A DNA stretch of 64,000 bases, taken from positions 1,240,001 through 1,304,000 of the forward strand of contig CANMWG010000001.1 in NCBI GenBank assembly GCA_947501555.1, given 5' to 3'. Below the pieces are notes generated by a model that was given only the letters and a program-made list of their open reading frames with translations, was not told the origin of the DNA and did no database searches. The stretch's first letter is position 1. Each line of letters begins with the position of its first letter. This document shows, one piece after another, positions 35,763 through 45,143 of this stretch. The stretch is from an uncultured Paracoccaceae bacterium (GTDB lineage: Bacteria > Pseudomonadota > Alphaproteobacteria > Rhodobacterales > Rhodobacteraceae). Made by a program: the position numbers and the translations under genes.

Positions 35763-35776
35763 AATGAACATTCATT
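35763..35776. promoter_or_regulatory. Short palindrome upstream of the frameshifted gene
   Basis: AATGAA (35763-35768) and TTCATT (35771-35776) form a perfect 14-base palindrome around CA, in a 253-base intergenic region. It has the size of a TetR-type half-site pair but no regulator gene is adjacent. Confidence 0.25.
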
Positions 35777-35855
35777 GCTTGAAAAGAGAGCAGTTTATGT
35801 TTGAACTTCGGTCCTGACAGGCGGCATCACCACTTTCATCGGCCCGGAGAGATAA

Positions 35856-36490
35856 ATGAGCTACAAGCCGACAGATATCCTGACCACCGAACAACAGATC
35901 AGGGATATCGTTGATGACATCCATGATGCGCAAAAGCTAAAAATTCTCGACCATATCGATCATCACTGTCAGGCTTGGATCGAACGGTCCCCGTTTCTGG
36001 TCATGTCGACATTGAACAGCGCGGGTCAGCTGGATGCGTCGCCCAAGGGTGATCCAGCCGGGTTTGTCAAAGTGATCGACCGTCAGACTCTGGCCATCCC
36101 GGACCGCCCTGGAAACCACCATTTTGACAGCTTCCGCTACATTCTCGAAACTGGGCGAATTGGCCTTGTTTTTATGGTTCCCAATCGAAATGAAATGGTC
36201 CGCGTGAATGGTCGCGCTCAGATCATCCGGGACGTCGACTTGCGTGAAAAATGGCCATCAAGGGACGGATACCGGACTCTGCGATTGTCGTGCATGTGGA
36301 AGAAGCATTCTATCATTGCGGAAAGGTCATTATCCGATCCCGGCTTTGGTCCCCGGATCAGGCCGCGTCAACCGACGGGCTGCCAACCTATGCAGCGGCG
36401 CTTTGTGATCAGACGGACCGACAATTGGACAAGGACGCGCTGGAAAACCGGCTGCAACACAATGACAAGAACCGTCTTTATGATGAGTAA
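35856..36490 (+). pseudogene. Pyridoxamine-5'-phosphate-oxidase-like flavin protein, frameshifted
   Basis: Two frames together spell one protein. Frame one (35856 on) gives the PNPOx-like split-barrel part: FLVMSTLNSAGQLDASPKGD, TLAIPDRPGNHHFDSFRYIL and NGRAQIIRDVDLREK. The family continues with MAIKGRIPDSAIVVHVEEAF, and this is found in the next frame, ending at 36490 with KNRLYDE. The join is at the five-A run 36247-36251, where one A more would restore the frame. It is either a real loss-of-function mutation, a sequencing error in a homopolymer, or slippage. Such proteins bind FMN or related flavins. Confidence 0.8.
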
Positions 36491-36616
36491 ACCGATAAGT
36501 TCGTGCAAACATATCAGTCAGTTACCGCCGCCCCTCTCCCAGACTAATAACATACCCTTGTTACATGGCTGATCCAGATGTCTACTGACATCATTCAACA
36601 CAACTTGGGGGTTCAA

Positions 36617-38572
36617 ATGTCACTACGTCTAAACCGTCGTCATTTCATCGCCGGATCTGCGGGCCTGATGGCCATGCACCCATTTTCCGTGAAAGCCGCA
36701 ACAGGTCAGGCTCATCTGCGGCTGATGGAAACCACCGACCTGCATGTCCATGTTTTTCCTTATGATTATTACGCGGACCGGCCTGTCGATACGGTCGGGC
36801 TAAGCCGTACAGCCAGCATCATCGAGGGCGTGCGTGCGGAATCGACCAACTCGCTTTTGCTGGACAATGGGGATTTCCTGCAAGGCAATCCGATGGGCGA
36901 CTACATCGCCTACGAACGCGGGATGAAAGAGGGCGATATGCATCCCGTTATTACCGCGATGAACACACTTGGATTTGATGCCTCAACCTTGGGTAATCAC
37001 GAGTTCAACTACGGTATCTCGTTCCTGATGAAATCCGTCGCCGGGGCCGCCTTCCCCATCGTTTCTGCCAATGTTGTCAAAGAGATGGGTGCCTCACCCA
37101 CCGAAGACACCACGCTTGTTCCGCCCTATGTAATCATGGAGCGGACGCTCACCGATGGTGCGGGCGAAGCCCACCCTATCAAGATCGGTCTGATCGGTTT
37201 TGTCCCGCCGCAAATCATGAATTGGGACCGGCGCCATCTGGAAGGCAACGTGCAGGCCCGCGACATCATTGAGAGTGCCCGCGCCTATGTCCCGCAGATG
37301 AAGGAACAAGGCGCTGATATCATCATCGCGCTCAGCCACTCTGGCATCGCGGAACCGGAAGCTGTTGACGGTATGCCCAACGCCGCGATTCCATTGGCGG
37401 GTATTGAAGGGATCGATGCGATTCTGACTGGGCACAGCCATTTGGTCTTCCCTTCCTCAAACTACGATGATTGGCCGGGGGTTGATACGGCTGCAGGCAC
37501 GATCAACGGCAAGCCCGGCGTCATGGCTGGGTTCTGGGGGTCGCATATGGGTCTGGTTGACCTGCTGCTGGAACGCGACGGGTCCGGCTGGCGGGTGCTG
37601 TCACACACATCCGAGGCGCGCCCGATTTCGCAGCGTGAAGAAGACCGCAGCATCACACCATTGGTCGAAGATTTCGAACCCGTTTTGGCCTCAGTCCAGG
37701 ATATCCACGAAAAAACATTGACTTACGTCCGCACTGCCGTGGGCAAAACAGATGCGCCGCTGCATTCCTATTTTGCTTTGGTCGCGGACGACCCTTCGGT
37801 CCAAATCGTGTCCAACGCGCAGATGTGGTACATTGAAGAACAGTTAACGGGCACGGAATACGAAGGTCTGCCGATCCTGTCTGCGGCGGCACCATTCAAA
37901 GCCGGTGGCCGTGGTGGGCCCGAGTATTTCACCGATGTCCCCGTCGGCGATGTCGCGATCAAGAATGTCGCGGATCTGTATCTATACCCCAATACTGTAC
38001 GCGCCGTTAAAGTCACGGGCGCGCAGGTCAAAGACTGGCTAGAACGCAGTGCCGGCATGTTCAATCAGGTCGATGCCGGCGCCACAGACGCGGTACTACT
38101 GAACCCTGACTTCCCCAGCTACAACTTCGACATCATTGACGGCGTGACCTATCAGATTGACCTGACCCAACCGTCGAAATTCGACCGTGAGGGTGAAGTG
38201 ATCAACCCGGATACCAACCGGATTGTCGATTTACAGTTTGAAGGGCAACCGATTGATCCAGAACAGGAATTCATCATCGCCACAAACAACTATCGGGCCT
38301 CAGGCGGCGGCAGTTTCCCTGGTACGGGCGATACGATCATCTTTGAAGGGCCTGACACAAACCGCGACGTGATCGTGCGTTACATCGTGGATCAAGGCAC
38401 GATTAATCCGCTCGCGGATTCCAACTGGTCGTTCAAACCGATGCCCGGCACATCACTGATGTTTGAAACAGGACCCGCAGGGGCGGCCTATGCGGATAGT
38501 GTGGCGGGCATGAAAATTGCACCGGCAGGCACGTCCGACAGTGGCTTCGCGCTGTTCCGGATTGAGATGTGA
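36617..38572 (+). CDS. cpdB: Periplasmic 2',3'-cyclic nucleotide phosphodiesterase/3'-nucleotidase
   Basis: Bifunctional enzyme that salvages nucleotides in the periplasm. 651 residues: a twin-arginine-type signal ([16 protein letters not shown]) at 7-22, a metallophosphatase domain starting [19 protein letters not shown] with [14 protein letters not shown] and [10 protein letters not shown], then ILTGHSHL, and a C-terminal 5'-nucleotidase domain from about 380 with [20 protein letters not shown] and [15 protein letters not shown] chose the ATG at 36617 (GGGGG upstream); 36578 is an alternative that would bury the signal peptide. Confidence 0.93.
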   Translation: MSLRLNRRHFIAGSAGLMAMHPFSVKAATGQAHLRLMETTDLHVHVFPYDYYADRPVDTVGLSRTASIIEGVRAESTNSLLLDNGDFLQGNPMGDYIAYERGMKEGDMHPVITAMNTLGFDASTLGNHEFNYGISFLMKSVAGAAFPIVSANVVKEMGASPTEDTTLVPPYVIMERTLTDGAGEAHPIKIGLIGFVPPQIMNWDRRHLEGNVQARDIIESARAYVPQMKEQGADIIIALSHSGIAEPEAVDGMPNAAIPLAGIEGIDAILTGHSHLVFPSSNYDDWPGVDTAAGTINGKPGVMAGFWGSHMGLVDLLLERDGSGWRVLSHTSEARPISQREEDRSITPLVEDFEPVLASVQDIHEKTLTYVRTAVGKTDAPLHSYFALVADDPSVQIVSNAQMWYIEEQLTGTEYEGLPILSAAAPFKAGGRGGPEYFTDVPVGDVAIKNVADLYLYPNTVRAVKVTGAQVKDWLERSAGMFNQVDAGATDAVLLNPDFPSYNFDIIDGVTYQIDLTQPSKFDREGEVINPDTNRIVDLQFEGQPIDPEQEFIIATNNYRASGGGSFPGTGDTIIFEGPDTNRDVIVRYIVDQGTINPLADSNWSFKPMPGTSLMFETGPAGAAYADSVAGMKIAPAGTSDSGFALFRIEM

Positions 38573-38579
38573 TGCGATT

Positions 38580-38608
38580 GCGGTGCTCTGGGTTTGTCAG
38601 AGCACCGC
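38580..38608. terminator. Hairpin after cpdB
   Basis: Perfect 11-base arms GCGGTGCTCTG (38580-38590) and CAGAGCACCGC (38598-38608) around GGTTTGT, 7 bases after the cpdB stop. No T-run follows. Confidence 0.6.
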
Positions 38609-38644
38609 AGCGCCCTTTGGGGGCAATATTCATGGCGTACAGAA

Positions 38645-38669
38645 CCTGTACATAACGCCTATGTACAGG
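38645..38669. repeat. Palindrome between cpdB and the secreted protein gene
   Basis: Arms CCTGTACATA (38645-38654) and TATGTACAGG (38660-38669) are perfectly complementary with a 5-base loop. It lies 14 bases from the end of the minus-strand gene and is a second stem in the same gap, so it may serve as that gene's terminator. Confidence 0.5.
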
Positions 38670-38683
38670 CTGCAGTGACGGGC

Positions 38684-39160
38684 TTAGCGGTCGAAGGTTT
38701 CCAACTGCAGCTGCGCGTTACATAGCTCGCCGTCATAGGTCCCCACCCAAACATCGACGCGCCCGTTGATCGGGCGTGTCAGTATAATTTTAGGATCCAG
38801 GTTTCCATTGTCATCATCGTCGTAATACCAATTGGCCGAGGCCGTGTTGATCAACAAAGCCGCGTCGCATTCGCTAATGACAGAGACCGATAGGGTGTAG
38901 GGATTCATTCCCGACAACTGAAAGGAAAAATCAGGGGCCGAGGGAAAGTAACCCGCACCGGTGTCTGTTCCGGGCCGCACATTGGGACAGTTCCAGATGT
39001 AGTTGTCACCACCTGCCACAACATCAAAACCACGGATCGCATAGAGTTGCTGACCGGTGGCCTGATAAGCCGCAGCAGGGCTTAAGTCATAGTTGGGACA
39101 CGCCAATGCTGCACCAGAGAATACAAAAGTTGCTGCGATAGCGCCAAAGAGTTTTTTCAT
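38684..39160 (-). CDS. Secreted protein of unknown function
   Basis: 158 residues with signal peptide MKKLFGAIAATFVFSGAALA. The mature part has five cysteines (for example ACPNYDLS, WNCPNV, ISECDAALL, ELCNAQL) and an aspartate-rich stretch YYDDDDNGNLDPKI that could bind calcium, then GRVDVWVGTYDGE. The YTLSVSVISECDAALLINT and WVGTYDGELC parts look like a pre-peptidase (PPC)-type beta-sandwich, but I cannot assign it firmly. The open frame runs upstream to 39328, but the ATG at 39160 gives the signal peptide. Confidence 0.75.
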   Translation of the reverse strand: MKKLFGAIAATFVFSGAALACPNYDLSPAAAYQATGQQLYAIRGFDVVAGGDNYIWNCPNVRPGTDTGAGYFPSAPDFSFQLSGMNPYTLSVSVISECDAALLINTASANWYYDDDDNGNLDPKIILTRPINGRVDVWVGTYDGELCNAQLQLETFDR

Positions 39161-39382
39161 AATCAAGTCCTTTACCAAGATACCCACAACACACCACCGC
39201 GCGAAATGGACAAAATTCGGCACATAAATGCAACTTTTTTGTGTGCGGCTGCGTCGCAACTCATCCCGATCATCGTAGATGGTTTTGCAGGTCATCCGGT
39301 CGCAGGGCAGCATGCAATCATCAGCCAACGGATGGCTTCCGCTATCAAGCTACAGCCTGAAGGCGTTGCCCCTCAGCTGGTC

Positions 39383-39607
39383 TCAAACCGCGCGCAATAC
39401 CAGGCCGTCATCAAGCGCATTCATCTGATTTTTCAAGTAGCTTACTATCGTATCAGAAGAAATGATCGCGTTTTGGTCCCGCAGCACCTGTTGGAAAAAA
39501 TGCACCCTGTCGAGTGACGCGAAGACGGCACAATTTGCGTGCATCGCGGTGGATAAAACCGCGCAACAGACAACAAATGCGAGAACACTTTGATGAAATC
39601 TGACCAT
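39383..39607 (-). CDS. Short secreted protein, paralogue of the PilZ-like protein's N-terminal domain
   Basis: 74 residues starting at the ATG at 39607, with a signal peptide (VRFHQSVLAFVVCCAVLSTA) followed by a 51-residue mature part from ANC to the final RAV. Aligned without gaps to residues 23-73 of the protein encoded at 27681-28541, 14 of 51 positions are identical, including ANC-V, LD, Q, L and VL-AV. The stop follows directly after that block, so it is either a stand-alone version of this domain or the remnant of a larger gene; the reading frames beyond the stop show only faint continuation. Confidence 0.6.
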   Translation of the reverse strand: MVRFHQSVLAFVVCCAVLSTAMHANCAVFASLDRVHFFQQVLRDQNAIISSDTIVSYLKNQMNALDDGLVLRAV

Positions 39608-39724
39608 GGGACCTGTAGCTTCAAGACGGCACAATGCTAAGTCAGAGGCCCTAATCTCAACTTAATGACAAAGTGGGATTGTTCATCTGCCTATGCGGCA
39701 AGCGTCACAGTGATCATTTCCAAT

Positions 39725-39751
39725 AAAAAAAGAGCCCCCATTCGGAAGCTC
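39725..39751 (-). terminator. Rho-independent terminator of tig
   Basis: On the minus strand GAGCTTCC and GGGGGCTC pair (plus positions 39732-39739 and 39744-39751, with wobble pairs) and are followed by seven Ts (39731-39725). Confidence 0.8.
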
Positions 39752-39778
39752 TTTTCAAGTCCAAACTGACTGGACGGC

Positions 39779-41110
39779 TTACTCTTCTTCAAGCTTTTCA
39801 ACAGCTTTCTGCAGATCGTCTTTGCTGACCTCTTTGTCGGTCATCTTGGCCTGCTCAAAGATGTGATCAACGACTTTATCTTCAAACATAGGTGCCTGCA
39901 GTTGCTGGCGGAATTGTGCGTTTTGCTGTACGAACTCAAAGAACTGACGCTCTTGACCCGGATACTGACGGGCCTGGTTCATGATGGCTTGCGTCATTTC
40001 CTGATCGGTGACTTTCACTTCGGCCTTTTGGCCGATGTCAGCCAACAACAGGCCCAGTTTCACACGGCGTTCGGCCAGTTTGACGTGCTCATCGGTTGTC
40101 TCGATCTCGGGGTGATCATGCCCTTCGACCTCAGGGTTTTCTTCATGCCACAGCTGGTGGGCAATTTGCTTGGCTTCTGCGTCAACCAATGATGCAGGCA
40201 GATCAAAACTGACTTTCTTGTCGAGCGCATCAAGCAAAGCACGCTTGGCAACCGCGCGGGATGCGCCGGTGTATTCTGCTTCTAGACGATCAGTGATTTG
40301 TGTCTTCAGACCTTCAAGGTCGTCCGCACCAAATTTCTTGGCCAATTCATCATCAATTTCAGGCTTCTTGGGGGCCTTCACTTCCTTGATGGTGCAGGTA
40401 AAGACGGCCTTTTTCCCGGCAAGGTTTTCGGCCTGATAATCTTCGGGGAAGGTCACTTCGACGTCTTTTTCGTCGCCAGCTTTAACCTTTAGCAAACCTT
40501 CTTCGAAACCCGGGATGAAAGAGTTCGACCCCAGCACCAGCGGATAATCTTCGGCGGCCCCGCCTTCGAATGGTTCGCCGTCAACCTTACCAACAAAGTC
40601 CAGCACAACCTGGTCATCGTTTTTGGCTTGGGTCTTTTTCGGCTCGTAGGTGACAGCCTGTGGGCTTTCCGCCAGGTTATCGAGCGCTTCTTTGATCGAA
40701 TCCTCATCAGCCTTCACGACCATCCGCTCAAGCTTGATCTTGGCGAAATCGACATCTTCGATATCTGGAAGCTTTTCATAGGACACTTCGACGTTAACGT
40801 CGTCGCCCTCTTTCCAGTCGTCGTTGGTCATTTTCATTTCAGGCTGGGCCGCAGGGCGGTCGCCGGATGTTTCAAGATGCTTGGACACAGCGCCATCGAT
40901 GCTTTCCTGCATCGATTCGCCCATCAGGCGTTGACCGAATTGCTTGCGCAGCAGGGCCATTGGCACCTTACCTTTGCGAAAACCCTTCATTTCCACGGTT
41001 GGTTGCGCTTCTTTCAGCTTTTCGACGACTTTCGCGTCCAGCTCAGCGGCGGTGACCGTGATCGCGTAACCGCGCTTGAGGCCTTCGTTCAGGGTCTCGG
41101 TGACCTGCAT
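39779..41110 (-). CDS. tig: Trigger factor
   Basis: Ribosome-bound chaperone and prolyl isomerase. 443 residues: ribosome-binding N-domain starting [19 protein letters not shown] with [17 protein letters not shown], the FKBP-type isomerase domain with [19 protein letters not shown], and a helical C-domain with an acidic/lysine end KLEEE. The ATG at 41110 lies only 23 bases after the 3' end of tRNA-Leu on the same strand, so the message probably begins by tRNA processing or starts upstream of the tRNA. Confidence 0.97.
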   Translation of the reverse strand: MQVTETLNEGLKRGYAITVTAAELDAKVVEKLKEAQPTVEMKGFRKGKVPMALLRKQFGQRLMGESMQESIDGAVSKHLETSGDRPAAQPEMKMTNDDWKEGDDVNVEVSYEKLPDIEDVDFAKIKLERMVVKADEDSIKEALDNLAESPQAVTYEPKKTQAKNDDQVVLDFVGKVDGEPFEGGAAEDYPLVLGSNSFIPGFEEGLLKVKAGDEKDVEVTFPEDYQAENLAGKKAVFTCTIKEVKAPKKPEIDDELAKKFGADDLEGLKTQITDRLEAEYTGASRAVAKRALLDALDKKVSFDLPASLVDAEAKQIAHQLWHEENPEVEGHDHPEIETTDEHVKLAERRVKLGLLLADIGQKAEVKVTDQEMTQAIMNQARQYPGQERQFFEFVQQNAQFRQQLQAPMFEDKVVDHIFEQAKMTDKEVSKDDLQKAVEKLEEE

Positions 41111-41133
41111 ATATGTCCGTCCTTCTATATTCA

Positions 41134-41218
41134 TGGTGCGGGTGAAGGGACTTGAACCCCCACGCCTTGCGGCGCCAGAACCTAAATCTGGTGCGTCTAC
41201 CAATTCCGCCACACCCGC
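41134..41218 (-). tRNA. tRNA-Leu (anticodon UAG)
   Basis: 85 nucleotides including an encoded CCA. Acceptor stem GCGGGTG/CACCCGC, anticodon stem CCAGA/TCTGG around TTTAGGT (anticodon TAG), a long variable arm (CGCCGCAAGGCG region) as in class II tRNAs, and a T arm GGGGGTTCAAGTCCCTT. Directly upstream of tig. Confidence 0.95.
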
Positions 41219-41229
41219 ATGATCTGAAA

Positions 41230-41251
41230 GGGGCAAGCGTTCGCCTGCCCC
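41230..41251 (-). terminator. Hairpin between nnrD and tRNA-Leu
   Basis: Minus-strand stem GGGGCA-GCG/CGC-TGCCCC (plus arms 41230-41239 and 41242-41251, one mismatch) followed by TTTC. It may end the nnrE-nnrD transcript just before the tRNA. Confidence 0.5.
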
Positions 41252-41307
41252 AATGTTGCGCGCCTTCTAGCAAAGCCCGCAGGGGGATGCGAGCAGAAAA
41301 TTGCAGT

Positions 41308-42249
41308 TTAGAGCCCGAGTTTTTGAAAGACCTTGGGGAGTTCTTCTGGAATGTCCTCGGCGATCAGCCCCGGCCCAAAGCTAAGCGCGCATTCGGTGTG
41401 TAAATATGCACCGGTTTCTGCGGCCTGCATAGGGCTAAAACCGCGTGCCAGAAGGCCCGTGATGAACCCCGCCAGTACGTCGCCCGATCCTGCTGTGGCA
41501 AGCCAGGGTGCGCTGCGCTCGTAGACAGACGCGTTGATGCTGCACCGCCCGGACGGGTCGGCAATGACGGTGTCAGGCCCTTTGAACAGCACAACGCAGC
41601 CCGCCCGCTTAGCCGCATCCCGCGTCGCGTCAACTTTGGAATAAGCCGGGCCTTTGGTGGCGGGTGCGTCCAGTTTTTCGGCGATATCGGGGAACAACCG
41701 CGCGAATTCGCCCGCATGCGGTGTCAGGATGCATTTCGCGTGGAGTCTGCCAAAGAGGGTTTCATCCTGCGCAAGGTGTGTAAGCGCATCAGCGTCGAGA
41801 ACAGTGGAGCGCAGTCCCGGACTTGATCCGGGACCTCTGCGTGCGGCCTGTGTTTGAGGTCCCGGATCAAGTCCGGGACTGCGTTGGTCTAAAACGGCGG
41901 CGATAAGCTCTTTTTCCCGCGCGCCCAAACCAAGGCCCGGCCCAAGGCACAGGGCATTCATCCGCTTGTCTTGCAGGGTGTCTGCGAGCGTGTCCGCGTC
42001 TTTGATCGCCGTCAGCATGATCGCGTTGAGTTGGGCCGCGTTTTCGATGAGTGCTGCGGGTGGTGTACCGAGTGTGACAGCCCCTGCTCCGATGCGGAGC
42101 GCCCCACGTGCGGCGAGACGGGCCGCGCCGCCTTTGCCAACCCCGCCGGACAGGATGAGGGCGTGGCCGTGGGCGTATTTGTGGAACTGATACCCCTTAT
42201 CTAATGGACCAATAGCACAAATTGTTAGTGTGGTTACGGTTTCGCTCAT
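41308..42249 (-). CDS. nnrD: ADP-dependent NAD(P)H-hydrate dehydratase
   Basis: Repairs hydrated NAD(P)H by ADP-dependent dehydration. 313 residues of the YjeF C-terminal (ribokinase-like) domain: HALILSGGVGKGGAARLAA, LDADALTHLAQDE, LTPHAGEFARLFPD, GPDTVIADPSGRCSIN and the active-site ATAGSGDVLAGFITGLLARG. Normally fused to the epimerase; here separate, with ATGA overlap. An in-frame palindromic element at 41810-41883 adds about 25 residues (SPGLDPGP...) in a loop between the conserved GPGLGLG and LDADALT blocks. Confidence 0.92.
   Translation of the reverse strand: MSETVTTLTICAIGPLDKGYQFHKYAHGHALILSGGVGKGGAARLAARGALRIGAGAVTLGTPPAALIENAAQLNAIMLTAIKDADTLADTLQDKRMNALCLGPGLGLGAREKELIAAVLDQRSPGLDPGPQTQAARRGPGSSPGLRSTVLDADALTHLAQDETLFGRLHAKCILTPHAGEFARLFPDIAEKLDAPATKGPAYSKVDATRDAAKRAGCVVLFKGPDTVIADPSGRCSINASVYERSAPWLATAGSGDVLAGFITGLLARGFSPMQAAETGAYLHTECALSFGPGLIAEDIPEELPKVFQKLGL
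41810..41883. repeat. Palindromic repeat element inserted in frame in nnrD
   Basis: A 28-base inverted repeat (41810-41837 with 41856-41883) around an 18-base centre, perfect in every base. Each arm contains a smaller palindrome, GTCCCGGA and TCCGGGAC around CTTGA. It fits the reading frame and is translated as SPGLDPGP plus its reverse partner. Such 'GxSPGLDPG' insertions are seen by memory in many alphaproteobacterial proteins. Confidence 0.85.
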
Positions 42250-43004
42250 AAGCCGATATCCACAACTATAGTCTTGCCGCTAAAGACAGGACCGCGCGAA
42301 AGTACATGGCCTAATTTCATCCGATGGAACGTAACCGTCAAATCCGCAGCAAGAACGGCAAACGCGTTTGGGTTGGCACCACCTTCATATAACTCCAGCC
42401 CACTATCCGTATCTAAGCCGCTAGGAATATCTATTGCGATAACACGGCTTGCGTTCAGATCACGGAAATTGGTCAGATAATCCCACTGAGCACAGAGGTC
42501 ATTCAGGCCCGAAATCGGACGTGACAATCCCGTGCCAAACAGCGCATCAATAAGAAAAAATGGCTTTGGGCCAAGATCATTTGGGGTGTTTTGTAGTTCA
42601 GGAAGGCTTGAGGCCGATAGCATGAAAAGCTCAACGGAAGCGGCATCTGCAATCGGAAACCCGAGAGTGATGGTCTGCCCCAACGGAAGCCACCGCTCAT
42701 AATTCACCTTCGCATCCGGCGGTAGTTTCTCGACATCTCCATACAGAAACACCTCGACCGCCCACCCGGCCTCTTTCAACAGCCGCGCCACGACAAAGCC
42801 GTCGCCACCGTTGTTTCCGGGACCGCACAAGACGACAGCGCGGTGGGTTTCACCCACCCTACGCAGCTCTGGCCATTCGGTGAGAATCGCGTCCAAGACG
42901 CCTTGGCCAGCGCGTTCCATCAGCTCCAGTCCGGTGACCTCTCCGCTGTCGATGGCTGCCTGTTCGATGGCGCGCATTTGGGCAGCGGTTAATAGTTCGG
43001 TCAT
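42246..43004 (-). CDS. nnrE: NAD(P)H-hydrate epimerase
   Basis: Epimerises S- and R-NAD(P)HX so the dehydratase can repair both. 252 residues of the YjeF N-terminal domain: MTELLTAAQMRAIEQAAIDSG start, GNNGGDGFVVARLL, FFLIDALFGTGLSRPISG and VIAIDIPSGLDTDSG. The ATG at 43004 fits the family start. The gene overlaps nnrD by 4 bases. A 17-base palindrome (42842-42858) near the N-terminal part inserts about 6 residues (RRVGETHRAV) before VLCGPGNNGG, which is unusual for this domain. Confidence 0.9.
   Translation of the reverse strand: MTELLTAAQMRAIEQAAIDSGEVTGLELMERAGQGVLDAILTEWPELRRVGETHRAVVLCGPGNNGGDGFVVARLLKEAGWAVEVFLYGDVEKLPPDAKVNYERWLPLGQTITLGFPIADAASVELFMLSASSLPELQNTPNDLGPKPFFLIDALFGTGLSRPISGLNDLCAQWDYLTNFRDLNASRVIAIDIPSGLDTDSGLELYEGGANPNAFAVLAADLTVTFHRMKLGHVLSRGPVFSGKTIVVDIGL
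42842..42858. repeat. Short palindromic element inside nnrE
   Basis: GGTGGGT (42842-42848) and ACCCACC (42852-42858) around TTC. It resembles the two longer palindromes at 45118 and 48504 (shared GGTTT/AAACC core) and, by memory, repeats common in Rhodobacteraceae. It is translated in frame. Confidence 0.5.
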
Positions 43005-43064
43005 GGTTTCAGCACCTATCGTTTTATTTTCGGTATAAAATTGACCTAACCGCATAATTTTTAA

Positions 43065-43517
<453 letters not shown>

Positions 43518-43550
43518 ACCACACATCTGCTCAAGAGAGGGACTAAATAG

Positions 43551-44957
43551 ATGGACAACAAAGCTGTTCTGCAACTGATCAAGGACGAAGAGGTCGAATA
43601 CGTCGACATTCGTTTCACCGACCCACGCGGCAAACTGCAACACGTCACTGTTGTGGCCGATCTGGTCGACGAAGACTTCCTTGAGGAAGGCTTTATGTTT
43701 GATGGGTCAAGCATCGCTGGCTGGAAATCAATCGATCAATCAGACATGAAACTGATGCCCCAGGCGGATAGCGCCTATGTAGACCCGTTCTATGCTGAAA
43801 AGACCGTCTGCGTTCACTGTAACATCGTTGAGCCCGACACAATGGAAGCCTATGACCGCGACCCACGTGGTACGGCCGTGAAGGCAGAAGAGTATCTGAA
43901 GTCTTCCGGCATCGGTGATGTCGCATACTTCGGCCCTGAGGCCGAATTCTTTGTCTTTGATGACGTGCGTTTCAGCGTGTCCATGAACAAAGTATCCTAC
44001 GAAGTTGATGCCATCGACGGCGCATGGAACACAGACACCGAATACGAGATGGGCAACACAGGTCACCGTCCCGGCGTCAAGGGTGGTTACTTCCCCGTTA
44101 ACCCAATCGACGATGCGCAGGAAATGCGTTCTGAGATGCTGTCCACAATGAAGCGCATGGGCATGAAGGTTGATAAGCACCACCACGAAGTGGCCTCTTG
44201 TCAGCACGAGCTGGGCTTGATCTTTGGGTCGCTGACCACACAGGCCGACGAGCTGCAAAAATATAAGTACGTGATCCACAACGTGGCACAGGCTTACGGC
44301 AAGTCCGCTACATTCATGCCAAAGCCAATCGCTGGTGATAACGGCACAGGCATGCACGTGAACATGTCTATCTGGAAAGATGGCAAGCCCCTGTTCGCTG
44401 GCGACAAATACGCTGATCTGTCACAGGAAGCCCTGTACTTCATCGGTGGTATCCTCAAGCACGCCAAAGCTCTGAACGCGATCACCAACCCATCGACAAA
44501 CAGCTACAAGCGCCTGATCCCAGGTTTTGAAGCCCCCGTGCTGCGCGCCTATTCTGCCCGTAACCGGTCGGGTTGTGTGCGTATTCCATGGGCCGAAAGC
44601 CCCAAGGCCAAGCGCGTCGAGGCCCGCTTCCCTGATCCTGCGGCCAACCCATACCTGTGCTTCTCGGCATTGCTGATGGCTGGTCTGGACGGCATCAAAA
44701 ACAAGATCGACCCGGGTGCGTCATCTGACAAAGATCTGTACGATCTGCCCCCAGAAGAGCTGGCAGAGATCCCAACTGTGTGTGGCTCTTTGCGTGAAGC
44801 ATTGGAAGCGCTGGAAGCAGATCACGACTTCCTGCTGGCCGGTGACGTGTTCACCAAAGACCAGCTGGAAGGCTACATGGAGCTGAAGTGGGAAGAGGTT
44901 TACGCCTACGAGCACACACCGCACCCAATGGAATACAAGTTGTATTACAGCTGCTAA
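43551..44957 (+). CDS. glnA: Glutamine synthetase type I
   Basis: Forms glutamine from glutamate, ammonia and ATP; dodecameric. 468 residues, with [18 protein letters not shown], the ATP-binding [16 protein letters not shown], and the adenylylation site in [10 protein letters not shown] (tyrosine near residue 397), which makes it a covalently regulated GSI-beta enzyme. Lies 33 bases after glnB in the same operon, and ends at a strong terminator. Confidence 0.98.
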   Translation: MDNKAVLQLIKDEEVEYVDIRFTDPRGKLQHVTVVADLVDEDFLEEGFMFDGSSIAGWKSIDQSDMKLMPQADSAYVDPFYAEKTVCVHCNIVEPDTMEAYDRDPRGTAVKAEEYLKSSGIGDVAYFGPEAEFFVFDDVRFSVSMNKVSYEVDAIDGAWNTDTEYEMGNTGHRPGVKGGYFPVNPIDDAQEMRSEMLSTMKRMGMKVDKHHHEVASCQHELGLIFGSLTTQADELQKYKYVIHNVAQAYGKSATFMPKPIAGDNGTGMHVNMSIWKDGKPLFAGDKYADLSQEALYFIGGILKHAKALNAITNPSTNSYKRLIPGFEAPVLRAYSARNRSGCVRIPWAESPKAKRVEARFPDPAANPYLCFSALLMAGLDGIKNKIDPGASSDKDLYDLPPEELAEIPTVCGSLREALEALEADHDFLLAGDVFTKDQLEGYMELKWEEVYAYEHTPHPMEYKLYYSC

Positions 44958-44977
44958 GTCCAACACCGTTCAGAAGG

Positions 44978-45010
44978 GCCTCATCAGAAAATTCTGGTGG
45001 GGCTTTTTTT
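44978..45010 (+). terminator. Rho-independent terminator of glnB-glnA
   Basis: Arms GCCTCATCAG (44978-44987 region) and CTGGTGGGGC (44994-45003), 10 pairs including G-U, followed by seven Ts (45004-45010). Confidence 0.85.
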
Positions 45011-45117
45011 ATGCGCAAACAGACCATCGCATTTCTTGAGCCGCCACCATGAACGTCGGGCTGCGCGCAATGATATGGCCCCATATATGCAACGATGTTT
45101 ACCCGAGCGTGGAGATC

Positions 45118-45143
45118 GTAAGATGGGTTTAAACCCATCTTAC
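45118..45143. repeat. Palindrome forming the stop of the exonuclease-phosphatase gene
   Basis: Perfect 26-base palindrome with half-site GTAAGATGGGTTT. The TAA stop of the minus-strand gene lies within its right end (45140-45142). An identical palindrome is at 48504-48529. Both could act as terminators and may be copies of a mobile repeat. Confidence 0.8.

Noticed and set aside
39206-39517. 103-residue plus-strand frame between the two small secreted proteins
   Set aside because: No signal, motif or ribosome binding site; the minus strand holds a better supported gene at 39383-39607.
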